Assembly: GCA_910573755.1 (NCBI GenBank)
Contig: CAJTBO010000013.1
Location: 48,550 to 112,549 of the forward strand
Reading direction: 5' to 3'
DNA: 64,000 bases
DNA from: Lachnospiraceae bacterium
GTDB lineage: Bacteria; Bacillota; Clostridia; Lachnospirales; Lachnospiraceae
How positions within the stretch are numbered: position 1 is the first letter of the stretch; each line of letters opens with the position of its first letter. The notes beneath the pieces are model-generated. The model worked only from the letters and a program-made list of their open reading frames with translations. It was not told the DNA's origin and searched no databases. The translations under genes were made by a program, and so were the position numbers. Positions 16,078-25,301 of this stretch are shown here, piece by piece.

Positions 16078-16824
16078 ATGCGCTATTATCAATACGATAA
16101 GTATCCAATCGAATTTGTGGTGTCAGAGAATATTGATAAGCATTTTGATTCCCATAACCATGTAGGGCATTATGTCATATCGGTTGTCATGCAGGGAACA
16201 GTTACTGTTTGTCTGGAAAACAGGAAAGAGGTGTGCTGCAGAGGGGATGTGTTTATCATCCCGCCTTATGCCATCCATTCCGTGTGTCAGGGAAGGGATG
16301 CGCGTCTGCTGTCTATGTGTGTAGGAACCGCTTTTATTGAGGAGACAAATTTAGAAACAGCAGAGAGTATTGTTCAGGAGTTGTTAATGGAAGCAATGGA
16401 GCAGGGGATTTTCGGAAAAGGGCAGGGAGAAAAATTGCTGGCTTCCGTGCGGAAGGTTTATTTTCTCCGGGATAACGGACGGAAAGAGATGGATGCAGGC
16501 ATAAAAATTCTGGCTGATAAAATTACAAGCCACCCGGAACAGGAACTGTCCATAGAAACATTGGCGGCGGATATTTTTGTCAGCAAATATTATCTTATAA
16601 GGAGATTTAAAAGTAATATCGGAATGACGCCACACCAGTTCTGTATCCAGAACCGAATAAGGAAATCACAAGGGATGCTGAATGAGAAAAAGGCAATCAG
16701 CAGGATTGCAGCGGAAATGGGGTTTTATGACCAGAGCCATTTTGACAAGGCTTTCCAGAGGATTGTCGGGATATCCCCATCAGAATATGTCCATTCAAAA
16801 AAACAGATAGCGCAGGGTACATAG
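16078..16824 (+). CDS. AraC-family transcriptional regulator
   Basis: 248 residues. The N-terminal cupin-like sensor (FDSHNHVGHYVISVVMQGTV, GDVFIIPPYAIHSV) is followed by two C-terminal HTH motifs (LSIETLAADIFVSKYYLIRR and ISRIAAEMGFYDQSHFDKAF) and the signature end FQRIVGISPSEYVHSKK. It is encoded between a flavodoxin-like reductase and a cupin protein on the same strand and probably regulates one or both. The ligand is unknown. Confidence 0.93.
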   Translation: MRYYQYDKYPIEFVVSENIDKHFDSHNHVGHYVISVVMQGTVTVCLENRKEVCCRGDVFIIPPYAIHSVCQGRDARLLSMCVGTAFIEETNLETAESIVQELLMEAMEQGIFGKGQGEKLLASVRKVYFLRDNGRKEMDAGIKILADKITSHPEQELSIETLAADIFVSKYYLIRRFKSNIGMTPHQFCIQNRIRKSQGMLNEKKAISRIAAEMGFYDQSHFDKAFQRIVGISPSEYVHSKKQIAQGT

Positions 16825-16907
16825 GGCAATTTTTTACAAGACATGATGGTTTCCGGAGAATATGATTGAAACGTAAGGCAGATCACATATTTTATCGGAG
16901 GTGCAGA

Positions 16908-17291
16908 ATGGATACATTTGAATTGTTTAACAATGGAAAATTAGTTTTGCCGGAAAAGGAGGCTGGCTTTGCGGAGATCGAGTGGTCAAAGCATCCAACA
17001 TTTGAAGGCGTGGAGCTGAAACACATCATCACGGCAAAGGACACAGACGGGAAGTTCAGCTACCATTTGGTGCGGATTGCTCCGGGGTGCAGTATTGGGA
17101 GCCATATCCATGAAACGCAGTTGGAAACGCATGAGGTAATAAAGGGCAGCGGAAAGTGTGTAAATGCAGGCAGCACCATTCCGTATGAATCCGGTATAAT
17201 ATCCATCATGCAGGCGGGTGTGCCGCATGAAGTCGATGCGGGTTCAGAGGGGTTATATCTGTTTGCCAAGTTTATGCCTGCATTATGTTGA
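16908..17291 (+). CDS. Cupin-domain protein
   Basis: 127 residues from the ATG behind GGAGGTG. The double-stranded beta-helix motifs are GCSIGSHIHETQLETHEVIK (His residues and Glu of cupin motif 1) and IMQAGVPHEVD (motif 2 His), so a metal site is likely. Small stand-alone cupins of this kind are often sugar- or metabolite-binding proteins of unknown activity. It follows the AraC regulator. A hairpin terminator comes after it. Confidence 0.88.
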   Translation: MDTFELFNNGKLVLPEKEAGFAEIEWSKHPTFEGVELKHIITAKDTDGKFSYHLVRIAPGCSIGSHIHETQLETHEVIKGSGKCVNAGSTIPYESGIISIMQAGVPHEVDAGSEGLYLFAKFMPALC

Positions 17292-17315
17292 ACTGAATAA
17301 AAGGATAATAAGCAA

Positions 17316-17354
17316 ACCGCCGCACTATGGCCATCATTCGCCATATGCGGCGGT
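17316..17354 (+). terminator. Hairpin terminator after the cupin gene
   Basis: ACCGCCGCACTATGG and CCATATGCGGCGGT form a stem with one bulge around a ten-base loop, followed by CTGCCTTTT. The T run is modest. The 260 bases from here to the next gene hold no other clear feature except a TCGGACGAATGGCG word that recurs near 24064. Confidence 0.6.
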
Positions 17355-17616
17355 CTGCCTTTTCCGCAGGCAGGCCGGGCGGCCTGATAAGGGAAATCAC
17401 TTGGAAAGCGGGGGAATCAGTTAATATGCTTACACGGTGGTTTGTGTTCGGCAACCCGCAAAGCGGAGCGTAGAAGCAGACCTTACATCGGACGAATGGC
17501 GAAAAATGTATTTTGAAACGGTTATTACACAGAAATGCCCATTCATGGCATCAATAAAAACTTTATTCCCATTTTTGCCGATATATACGATATACTTATA
17601 TAGGGCAGGTGATAGG

Positions 17617-18333
17617 ATGCTTTCGATAGCAGTATGTGATGATGAAGTGATAGAATGCTGCAGCACGGCAAAAAGAATCAAAGAAATTCTGGAGGAAATG
17701 AAAGTACCATGTATCATCCGCCAGTTTCAAAGCGGTGGGGAGCTGCTGCAGGCAGTGGAAAGTTTCGATATTGTGTTCCTTGATATTATCATGCAGGATT
17801 TGGATGGGATGAAAACGGCACAGTTTTTACGGAAACAGGCATTTGATAAGATGCTCATTTTTATATCGTCCAGCAGGGAGTATGTGTTTGAAGCATATGA
17901 CGTGGAGGCGTCCCAATATCTGCTGAAGCCTGTGGATGACAGGAAACTGAAAAGGGTTCTGCAAAAAGCCGTCCTTAAAACAGAAAGACGTTCACAGGAA
18001 TTTATCGTCGTCAGCAGGGAGCGGCAGAAAAGGAAAATGTTTCTTGATGATATATACTATTTTGAAATAAAGGGAAGAATGGTTGATGTTCACGGAGCGG
18101 AAGATGTTTTCACTTATTATGAACGGATTGGGGAGCTGGAGGACAAATTGGGAGGCAAAGGCTTTTTCAGATGCCATAAAAGCTATCTGGTAAACCTGAA
18201 ATATGTTGACGGGTATAACAGGCAGGAAGCGGTTTTGGAAAACGGGGAAAAAATTGTTATCGCAAAAAGAAGATATGATAAGTTTGTACAGGAAGTGTTT
18301 AAGGTTATGCGGGAAAATGGGGGGATTCTATGA
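17617..18333 (+). CDS. LytTR-family response regulator (AgrA-like)
   Basis: 238 residues from the ATG after GCAGGTGATAGG. The receiver has MLSIAVCDDE, phosphoacceptor Asp in IVFLDIIMQDLDGM, and the Lys of LLKPVDD. The C-terminal LytTR DNA-binding domain carries DDIYYFEIKGRMVDVH and FFRCHKSYLVNL. It overlaps the following histidine kinase by four bases (ATGA). LytTR/AgrA systems often control secreted peptides, toxins or bacteriocins. The coiled-coil gene downstream is a candidate target. Confidence 0.94.
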   Translation: MLSIAVCDDEVIECCSTAKRIKEILEEMKVPCIIRQFQSGGELLQAVESFDIVFLDIIMQDLDGMKTAQFLRKQAFDKMLIFISSSREYVFEAYDVEASQYLLKPVDDRKLKRVLQKAVLKTERRSQEFIVVSRERQKRKMFLDDIYYFEIKGRMVDVHGAEDVFTYYERIGELEDKLGGKGFFRCHKSYLVNLKYVDGYNRQEAVLENGEKIVIAKRRYDKFVQEVFKVMRENGGIL

Positions 18334-19709
18334 AACAGCTCGTAGATTATATAGATATTTTAATCGTGGCGCCATTCTTTCTGGGGTATCTATGGGTAGC
18401 GGATAAATTTTGTAAAAAATTTTTAGGGGCATCAAAAAGAAGAGAACGGCTGTTTTTGATTTTGTCCTTTTGCAGTTGGCTGTTTAGGAATATTTTAGGC
18501 CGGTTATCTTCTGGCCTGTATACTTTTTCAGTGTTATCCGGACCTATACTCTTTATGGGATTGGTGGTACTGTTATTCCGGTCAGACAGGGAGAAAAGGA
18601 TTTTGTCTGCAGCTATGCTGATGGTGCCTGTAAGGCTGGTAGCAGATTTCTTTGCCTCTTTTTTGTCATGTCTGGAACTGTTTTTCCTGCACATAGTAAA
18701 AAAGATTCCGGAACCATTTTCCAGAGACTGGGTAATCGCATTAATCAGCGGTGCTGGTTATTGCTTTGCCATATTGGCTGTATGCTGGATGTCGAAGCAT
18801 CTTGTGCCTGTTTTTTGCGGCAAGCCGAGAAGGTGGTATGTCATACTGGCAGTTCCCATACTTGTGATTGTTATAGTGTATGATGTGGCAAGCCTGGGTG
18901 CCGGTAATGGCATAATGGTCAGGAGCGAGGGCAACATGGGATTGTATTATGACCAGCTTTTCAGTTTGGCTGAATTTTTGGTTTTGGATTTTCTGTCTAT
19001 AGTGGCAACAGGATTTTATGTGTTTGGAATGAACCGGATTTATCTGGAGCAGGAGAAAAGTGATCAGTACCGTTCGCAGGTTGCGGTATATAAAATGCTG
19101 ACGGAGCAGTACAGACAGTCGGAACGGTTACGGCATGACATGAAAAATCATATCATTGCCTTATTGGCACTGTCCCGGAATAAAGAATGGGAGAAGATAG
19201 ATAACTACCTGAAAAATATGGAGGGCACTGCTTTGGATGCAGCCGGAGACCTGACGGGGAATAAGGCGGTGGATGCGATTCTGTACCAGAAGCGGAGACA
19301 GGCTGAATGGGAAAATATCAAATGGGAATCTGATGTGCGGATGCCAAAGGGATGCTGCATCAATGAGTTTGACCTCTGCGTATTGTTTGGAAATATATTA
19401 GATAATGCTCTGGAAGCGTGTGGAAGGATGCGGGGAGACGAATGCCGTTTTATCAATATTCAGGCAAAAACTGTAAAGAAATGTTTTCTGCTTGAAGTAA
19501 AAAACAGTATGGACAGAACGGAAAAGTATCCAGACGGATTTACGCATAAAGGGGATTCGCAGGAGCATGGTATCGGCCTGCTGAATGTAAGCGATGTGGT
19601 GAATAGGTATAACGGGGCAGTGCATAAAGAAGCCGGAAAAGGCATCTTCGTAATATCCATTTTAATGCCACTGAATGATACCGCACATGACATCAAAACG
19701 GCTGTTTGA
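18330..19709 (+). CDS. GHKL sensor histidine kinase (AgrC-like)
   Basis: 459 residues. About six membrane helices occupy residues 1-235. The phosphoacceptor His lies in SERLRHDMKNHIIALLAL. The GHKL ATPase follows (FGNILDNALEAC N box, HGIGLLNV G box). There is no HAMP or large extracellular domain, so signal detection is probably within the membrane bundle, as in AgrC-type peptide-sensing kinases. No agrB/agrD gene is visible nearby. It is coupled to the LytTR regulator. Confidence 0.94.
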   Translation: MKQLVDYIDILIVAPFFLGYLWVADKFCKKFLGASKRRERLFLILSFCSWLFRNILGRLSSGLYTFSVLSGPILFMGLVVLLFRSDREKRILSAAMLMVPVRLVADFFASFLSCLELFFLHIVKKIPEPFSRDWVIALISGAGYCFAILAVCWMSKHLVPVFCGKPRRWYVILAVPILVIVIVYDVASLGAGNGIMVRSEGNMGLYYDQLFSLAEFLVLDFLSIVATGFYVFGMNRIYLEQEKSDQYRSQVAVYKMLTEQYRQSERLRHDMKNHIIALLALSRNKEWEKIDNYLKNMEGTALDAAGDLTGNKAVDAILYQKRRQAEWENIKWESDVRMPKGCCINEFDLCVLFGNILDNALEACGRMRGDECRFINIQAKTVKKCFLLEVKNSMDRTEKYPDGFTHKGDSQEHGIGLLNVSDVVNRYNGAVHKEAGKGIFVISILMPLNDTAHDIKTAV

Positions 19710-19799
19710 AGCACAAACCTAATATCGTATATTTTCATGGCCGAAAGAAGAAATAAGGGGGTTTATGCCCCTGAAAAACGGAGATAAGGAGGATGCACT

Positions 19800-20297
19800 A
19801 TGCATACGAAAACAATGGAAGGGCTCATTGGCGCAAGGACGAATATGAACCTGATGAATACCCCTATGCGCGTTTTCAAGGAGGCAAGGCGTAAGGGAGA
19901 TACGGAAACCATGGAGCGTGCAATGGGGTATGTCGGTGATTTTTCCGACAAGGCGGAGGAATATAAGGCAGAAGCTGACAAAGGGATGGAAGAAGACGCA
20001 AAGGAAGCAAGGAAAAAAGCAGAGTTGCAGCGTGAGGAGGCTGTCCAGAAGCGTAGGGAAGAACGTGAAAAACTGGAAGCGAAGATTGAGGAAAACAGGA
20101 ATGCTGATACCAATGCAGATACTGTGGAGATCAGCGAAGAAGGAAAGGTGTTGTTGAAGGATAATTTGGATACGGACGCGGTTGGGGTAGAAACAGATGT
20201 GGTAAAGAGCGATGCTGTAAAAGAACCAGTGACATATACGAAGGCAGGAGATGCAGTTCCTATGGAACAGGAAACGAGTATTTCAGTTTCGGTATAA
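19800..20297 (+). CDS. Charged coiled-coil protein of unknown function
   Basis: 165 residues behind AAGGAGG. There is no signal peptide. Residues ~55-100 are a highly charged helical stretch rich in Glu, Lys, Arg and Ala (for example KEARKKAELQREEAVQKRRE). The C-terminal third is acidic and Val/Thr-rich. It ends before a strong terminator. It may be an output of the adjacent AgrC/LytTR system, but no LytTR-type repeat pair was recognised in its promoter. The family is not identified. Confidence 0.75.
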   Translation: MHTKTMEGLIGARTNMNLMNTPMRVFKEARRKGDTETMERAMGYVGDFSDKAEEYKAEADKGMEEDAKEARKKAELQREEAVQKRREEREKLEAKIEENRNADTNADTVEISEEGKVLLKDNLDTDAVGVETDVVKSDAVKEPVTYTKAGDAVPMEQETSISVSV

Positions 20298-20401
20298 TTA
20301 TACTATGATTTGAGTGCCTATGGCCGTAAGGCAATGAAAGGTATTGATGGAGTCTGTGAAATAATTTCTGTAAATTAAGATCCTCTATGATAAGTTATTA
20401 G

Positions 20402-20431
20402 AAAAGGTAGGTGTTGATTCACCTGCCTTTT
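20402..20431 (+). terminator. Intrinsic terminator
   Basis: AAAAGGTAGGTG / CACCTGCCTTTT with a six-base loop: a 12-bp stem with one mismatch, A-rich and T-rich on either side so it can work in both directions. It separates the plus-strand LytTR block from the minus-strand lipoprotein operon. Confidence 0.8.
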
Positions 20432-20565
20432 ACTATACAAACATCTATTTTCCCTGTCAATCCATATTAGGAAATTTTTCAGGCATCCTGACTGTTCCGG
20501 GCTATATCTTCCCGGATGAGTATCTTTATTGCTTTGATACACTTTCAAATGTGATCTCCATGTTA

Positions 20566-21904
20566 TTATCCAAAGGTAAATGTGGATACCAATGTATCCA
20601 GATCCTGAATGCCACCGCCGAGGAGAACGAGAGCAGTTTTGGAATTATCAAACAGATAGATTTGTGGAATCCAGTAAAAGTAGGTTTTATCGGGATTTTC
20701 AATTTCCTCCGTATGAATCAGACTCCCGGAACTGACCTCGTAAATCCGAATTATCAGGCTTTCTCCCAAAACAGCGGTAGCAGCATAGGTTCCTTGTTCT
20801 GAGCTATAGACACCTTCACATCCTTCATCGCCGGATGAAAAAGCAAATTGGTTTTCTTGGCCTGTTTTAGAATCAAGCCATTTCAAAGAGGCGGTGTTTT
20901 TCCCGAAATCTCCCGGTTCTGAAATTTCCTGCGGCATAAGTTTGGAAAGAATCCATTTTCGAGGCGTCAAATGCTATTTCAAACACCCATCGGTTGCCCT
21001 TCGATAGGGCAACATGATAAGAAAGCCCATTGTCTAAGCAGACCGGTTGATGATCAATGAAAAAGGAAAGATCATATTCAACGCCGGGGATTCCACATAT
21101 TGTATAGCGGAAAGCAACTTCATCAGAATCAGAAAGGCAGAGATTGTCAAACACAATGCGGTCGTTGAAATCTGTGGTATAGTAAACACTCTGGTTCAGA
21201 TTATCCTTAGTCACCCCATCCCACCCATTCTGTCTGAGCGTTTTTACTATGTATGCGGATGTAATTTTTTCTTCCCGTATATTCACATTGGAAAAAGCAT
21301 CCGCAGCATTTGCCTGAAACGGAATATCAGGAGAAGCACTTTCGGTAAATTGCAATTGAGTCCGATATTCTAAGCACTTATGATGCCAGCCATAGCCAGA
21401 GGTGGATTCCATATCCGGTTGGAAGTCAGGGTTTGTGATGCTTACCACCGTCAAGGTCAGCGTATCGCCGGCACTGCCGGTCACAGGCTCAAAGAGAAAG
21501 GAAAAATCCTGATCCTTCCCTTCCTCCCCTGCGGCAAAGCTGTGGCAATACTCATACTCCGCTGCGGTATCGTTCACTTTGTAGGGCTGCGGTTTGCCAT
21601 CCAAAAACAGGAGAAATCCAACGGCATCCAACTTGCCGGTAACAGAATACTGATACGCAAGCTGAAACTCGCCGCCGTCATACGCAAATGGCAGCCGTTC
21701 TCCGCTTTCGGAGAAGTCAGGTGAAGCGGCCCCGTGTGTTAGCGTTGCCGGAAATCCGGACTCGTCCTCCACCGCCTCAAACGGGTTTGCATCGGCAGAC
21801 TGTGACGGCGGGGGCGTACTTTCCGGAATGGAGTAGTCCCCGCAAGCGACAAGGGATAAAAGAGCGCCGCATATAAGGGGAACAGCAATCAATTGTTTTC
21901 GCAT
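20566..21904 (-). pseudogene. Lipoprotein gene with a frameshift
   Basis: The front frame encodes a lipoprotein (MRKQLIAVPLICGALLSLVA then Cys, lipobox LVAC) of ~330 residues. The reading continues in another frame, starting ...RKWILSKLMPQEIS and running to a clean stop ~130 residues later. The two frames overlap near 20880-20970 and both look protein-like around it, so a single indel in a ~440-residue gene is the simplest reading; two overlapping genes cannot be excluded. The front part has beta-rich segments and no recognised family. The start ATG follows GGAGG. It is the last gene of the minus-strand two-component operon and has its own regulator-type promoter. Confidence 0.6.
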
Positions 21905-21929
21905 AAATGTCCTCCGTTGTTTTGATGGA

Positions 21930-21964
21930 CTAAGTATAGCGGGCAAAAGTCAAAATTCGGTCAA
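21930..21964 (-). promoter_or_regulatory. Promoter of the lipoprotein gene with GTCAA direct repeat
   Basis: GTCAA at 21949 and again at 21960, 11 bp apart. On the gene strand, TTTTGAC is followed ten bases later by TATACT as -10. The same layout, with the same ten-base gap, is found before the response-regulator gene (23994-24009). Confidence 0.65.
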
Positions 21965-22015
21965 GAAATTCAAAATGCCATCCCGGAAATTCGGGCGGCA
22001 TTTTGGAGGGACGAA

Positions 22016-23293
22016 TTATTGCTTGATGGTGATAGTGGCTTTTACACAGGCTCCGTGAGGCGATTGATTTGACAGTTCTATGGTTCCCCCATGCTTCTGA
22101 CACAGCACCCGGCTCACCGCAAGCCCCAGGCCCAGGTGCTTGCCGGAGGTATCTTTGGTGTAGAACAGGGTGGTTTTCTTTCGCAGCAGCTTTTCTGAAA
22201 AGCCGGGCCCATCATCTGTCACGGTGGCCGACAACGTTCCATGCTCCATGTAAAAAACAAGCTTAATTTGATGCTCCGCAAAACGGAGGGCATTGGAGAT
22301 CAGGTTTTCCAGAACACGGTACAACAGCTCCCCATCAAAGACAGCCCTGCCTTTCGGCACATAAAAGTCACAGGAAAAACGCACCCCGGTATTCTGAAAC
22401 AGGATAGATAGAGAATCTGCCATGTGCTGTAAAAAATCAGGAAGTTCCACTTCCCTGCGACGGACTTCTGTTTCTTCGATAGCGCCCAGATCACGCATGG
22501 TATCTGTATAGCGGCCCATGCGCTCTGCGGTAATGCCAAGATGGGAAAGCGCCTTTTCTAATTTCTCATCTGTCAAAGTTCCTCCCTGGCTGTTCTCCTG
22601 CAAATATTCCACATAGCCTGCCATAATGGCGATGGGGTTACGAAGATCGTGGGCCACGGATGCCTGCAATGTACGGCGTTCCTCCAGCATACTCCACATC
22701 TGACGGTTGTTTTCATATAGGGTCTGCCGCATTTTCTCAAAGGCGGTACAGAGCTGGCTCAATTCATCCTGCCCGTCAAAGGTAATCTGAAAGTTCAAAT
22801 CCTGATTTTGAATGTGGGTGGTGGCATCCATCAGGACAGTGATTGGCGGCTCCAGCACCTTATGATAAAACCGCCATGCACACAAAGTAATTCCAAGCAC
22901 AGCAAACAGGAATGGCAGCAACACCATACAAATCTGCGAAGCGCGGTAGGCCGTTCTTGCTTTAGAGGAAAGCATGGAGTAGCTGGATTCAATGCGTTCA
23001 ATGATATAATTTGTCTGTTCCTGCATCTCATTGTGTTCTTGATCGTCTGCGACCAGTTGGCCAAAGGGCGATGGCTTGCCAAGGTAATATCTTTGCTTTG
23101 CCTCTGTAATTGTACCATCCGGGGCGGTTGTCTGCTGCGTCAGCCAGACTTCGTTGGAATCGGGGAGAATATGCTTTTGGAAACGATAACAACCGAAAAT
23201 CGCAAGGCCGCTGCAAAAGAACACAATCAGCATTGTGACCGCCACAGCCTTCATAAAAGAGCGTTTTAATGACTGACTTTTTATTTTTTCCAT
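22016..23293 (-). CDS. Sensor histidine kinase (HAMP/HisKA/HATPase_c)
   Basis: 425 residues from the ATG that overlaps the end of the regulator gene. There are two membrane helices (about 15-37 and 120-145) with an ~80-residue external loop. HAMP follows (residues ~147-200), then the H box SVAHDLRNPIAIMAGYV, the N box ISNALRFA, and the G boxes DDGPGFS and GLGLAVS. Co-transcribed with the regulator (overlap of 13 bp) and followed by the lipoprotein gene. Signal unknown; an envelope-stress role is inferred from the lipoprotein partner. Confidence 0.94.
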   Translation of the reverse strand: MEKIKSQSLKRSFMKAVAVTMLIVFFCSGLAIFGCYRFQKHILPDSNEVWLTQQTTAPDGTITEAKQRYYLGKPSPFGQLVADDQEHNEMQEQTNYIIERIESSYSMLSSKARTAYRASQICMVLLPFLFAVLGITLCAWRFYHKVLEPPITVLMDATTHIQNQDLNFQITFDGQDELSQLCTAFEKMRQTLYENNRQMWSMLEERRTLQASVAHDLRNPIAIMAGYVEYLQENSQGGTLTDEKLEKALSHLGITAERMGRYTDTMRDLGAIEETEVRRREVELPDFLQHMADSLSILFQNTGVRFSCDFYVPKGRAVFDGELLYRVLENLISNALRFAEHQIKLVFYMEHGTLSATVTDDGPGFSEKLLRKKTTLFYTKDTSGKHLGLGLAVSRVLCQKHGGTIELSNQSPHGACVKATITIKQ

Positions 23294-23955
23294 CGGTAGC
23301 CCATCCCCCAAACTGTTTCGATGTACTCACTTCCGCTGGCCTGCATGAGCTTCGCACGGATTTTTCGGATATGCTCTTTAATCACGTTGCTGTCGCCCTC
23401 CGCGTCATAGCCCCATACCGCCTCATAGATACGCTCTTTGTCAAAGACCTGATTGGGGTTAGAGGACAGAAATTCGATGATGTCAAATTCCCTCTTGGAA
23501 AAGGAAAGCTCTTGCTCGTTCCAAAATACTTTTCGATCAGAGAGATTGATAATCAGCCCATGAGAGGTCACGACCTCCGGTGGGCGGTTATTTCGCTCGT
23601 CCCGGCGCAGATGGGCCTCAATGCGGGCAAGCAATTCCTGCAAGCCGAAAGGCTTGGTGATATAGTCGTCCCCTCCCGCCCGCAGACCGTTGACCTTATC
23701 CTGCTCTGTAATCCGCGCCGTCAGGAACAGGATAGGGCAGACGATATGATTCCGAATGACCTTGCACAGCTCCAGCCCATCCATCCCCGGCATATTGATG
23801 TCCAGCAGAATGAGATTTGGCTTTGTATTCAGCTTCGCCAGGGCTTCATCGCTGCTGTTGGCTACGGAAACCATATATCCGTGATCCTGCAAATGAGTTG
23901 AAAGCAATTCGGTCAGGATAAGTTCATCATCAACAATCAAAATTCTATATGCCAT
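23281..23955 (-). CDS. OmpR-family response regulator
   Basis: 224 residues from the ATG behind GGAGGTG. The receiver has RILIVDDE, Asp in LILLDINMPGMDG, and Lys in ITKPFG. The winged helix has SKREFDIIEFLSSNPNQVF, then VWGYDAEGDSNVIKEHIRKI and YIETVWGMGYRW. It precedes its kinase. A GTCAA-N6-GTCAA site lies directly upstream and again before the lipoprotein gene, so autoregulation and lipoprotein control are likely. Confidence 0.94.
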   Translation of the reverse strand: MAYRILIVDDELILTELLSTHLQDHGYMVSVANSSDEALAKLNTKPNLILLDINMPGMDGLELCKVIRNHIVCPILFLTARITEQDKVNGLRAGGDDYITKPFGLQELLARIEAHLRRDERNNRPPEVVTSHGLIINLSDRKVFWNEQELSFSKREFDIIEFLSSNPNQVFDKERIYEAVWGYDAEGDSNVIKEHIRKIRAKLMQASGSEYIETVWGMGYRWKK

Positions 23956-23983
23956 GCAAACACCTCCAGTCTTTTTTATCATA

Positions 23984-24009
23984 TGGGAAAAAAGTCAAAA
24001 TTTGGTCAA
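23984..24009 (-). promoter_or_regulatory. Promoter of the two-component operon with GTCAA direct repeat
   Basis: GTCAA at 23994-23998 and 24005-24009 (11-bp period). On the gene strand TTTTGAC, ten bases, then TATGAT as -10. Sequence and spacing match the lipoprotein promoter, so both are probably bound by the same regulator. The 340 bases further upstream hold no gene. Confidence 0.65.
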
Positions 24010-24350
24010 GTATTATAGGGATTCCCATTTTCATAAGAAAATTTGCGTTTGTGCCGCCTTGTATCGGACGAATGGCGGCGGGACAACAGTGCTGTCGGAC
24101 GAAAGGCGAAAAACTTTAGACCTGTCGCTTCCTGTATTCCCTTTGCAGCTGCCGTCATAATCGTTAAGTCCCGGCTGCTCATATCGGCAAGCAGACTTTC
24201 AAGCTGCCGCCGTTGGGTAGATTGTCTGTTTCTTCCTTCGGAAAATATCCTGCCTCATATTTTTCGCCCTATTACATTTTACCGTTTACCTTCCCATCTT
24301 GGATATGAGTGCACATATCATAGCATTGACTGTAATATAACATACTATTT

Positions 24351-24392
24351 GTAAGCCTGTCTATTGTTATTGTTCGTAAGTCCGTATATAAT
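24351..24392 (+). promoter_or_regulatory. Promoter of the VanRS-like operon
   Basis: TTGTTA (24364-24369), 17 bases, TATAAT (24387-24392). A direct repeat, GTAAGCCTGT at 24351 and GTAAGTCCGT at 24376, is spaced 25 bp and brackets the -35 region. It could be a regulator site. Confidence 0.55.
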
Positions 24393-24418
24393 GTGATTTA
24401 AGAGAGGGAGTAGATAAT

Positions 24419-24604
24419 ATGACAGAGTACATTACAGCTTCCGAAGCAGCAAAAAATTGGGGCATTTCAGAAAGACGGGTACAGAAGCTATGCGAAAAAA
24501 ACCGTATACCCGGTGTTTCTAAATTTAGTTATATGTGGCTAATACCAAAGGATGCAAAAAAGCCTGTTGACGGCAGGAGAAAAGGCGGTGTAATCAATGG
24601 ATAG
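24419..24604 (+). CDS. Small helix-turn-helix protein (excisionase/MerR-like fold)
   Basis: 61 residues: ITASEAAKNWGISERRVQKL is a helix-turn-helix of the kind in excisionases and small DNA-binding proteins, followed by SYMWLIPKDAKKPVDGRR, the wing and basic end. It overlaps the response-regulator gene by 8 bp (ATGGATAG), so the two are translated together. It may be a co-regulator rather than an excisionase, since no integrase is adjacent. Confidence 0.8.
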   Translation: MTEYITASEAAKNWGISERRVQKLCEKNRIPGVSKFSYMWLIPKDAKKPVDGRRKGGVING

Positions 24605-25301
24605 TAAGATATTGTTGGTAGATGATGAAAAAGACATTGCTGATTTAATGGAAGAAGTATTGCGTCAAGATAGTTTTGAAAATATTAAGAAAGTGTACAC
24701 AGGTATGGACGCTGTACAGGTATGCCGGGAATATCAACCGGACGCGGTTGTTTTGGATATTATGCTGCCGGACATTGACGGTATTGAGGTTTGCAAGCAA
24801 ATACGGGAGTTCTCGTTTTGTTCTATCCTGTTTCTTTCCTCAAAGAATGATGATATTGACAAAATACTTGGACTGTCCTGCGGCGGTGACGATTATATCA
24901 CAAAACCCTTTAGCCCACGGGAGATTGTCTATCGTATCAAAGCGCAGCTCCGCCGCCAGCAATACCAGTCTGTCATGCGGACAGACGTAAAAGGGCTGCT
25001 GACTGTCGGAGGACTTGCGCTTGATAGAGAAAGCAGCCGGATTTATAAAAATGAAAAGGAAATTGATCTGACCGGGAGGGAATTTCTGCTATTGTCTTAT
25101 CTCATGGAAAATGCAGATAAGATTATCAGTAAGGAACGGCTGTATGAACAGGTGTGGGGGGAATACAGCAGCATTTGTGATAATACAATCATGGTGCATA
25201 TTCGCCATATTCGGGAAAAGATTGAAGATACCCCGTCAACCCCGAAACAACTGATTACGATAAAAGGTTTGGGCTATAAGCTAAAGAAAAGGACTGATTA
25301 A
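24597..25301 (+). CDS. OmpR-family response regulator, VanR-like
   Basis: 234 residues. ILLVDDEKDIADLMEEVL opens the receiver; the phosphoacceptor Asp is in AVVLDIMLPDIDG and the Lys in ITKPFSP. The winged helix is LTGREFLLLSYLMENADKI, then VWGEYSSICDNTIMVHIRHI. It is immediately followed by its kinase. The MacAB-like exporter genes downstream and the AATTAAGG repeats in front of them make that exporter its likely target. Confidence 0.94.
   Translation: MDSKILLVDDEKDIADLMEEVLRQDSFENIKKVYTGMDAVQVCREYQPDAVVLDIMLPDIDGIEVCKQIREFSFCSILFLSSKNDDIDKILGLSCGGDDYITKPFSPREIVYRIKAQLRRQQYQSVMRTDVKGLLTVGGLALDRESSRIYKNEKEIDLTGREFLLLSYLMENADKIISKERLYEQVWGEYSSICDNTIMVHIRHIREKIEDTPSTPKQLITIKGLGYKLKKRTD

Noticed and set aside
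24043..24354. ORFs in the gap before the VanRS-like operon
   Set aside because: No start signal or domain; the gap has a regulator site at one end and a promoter at the other.
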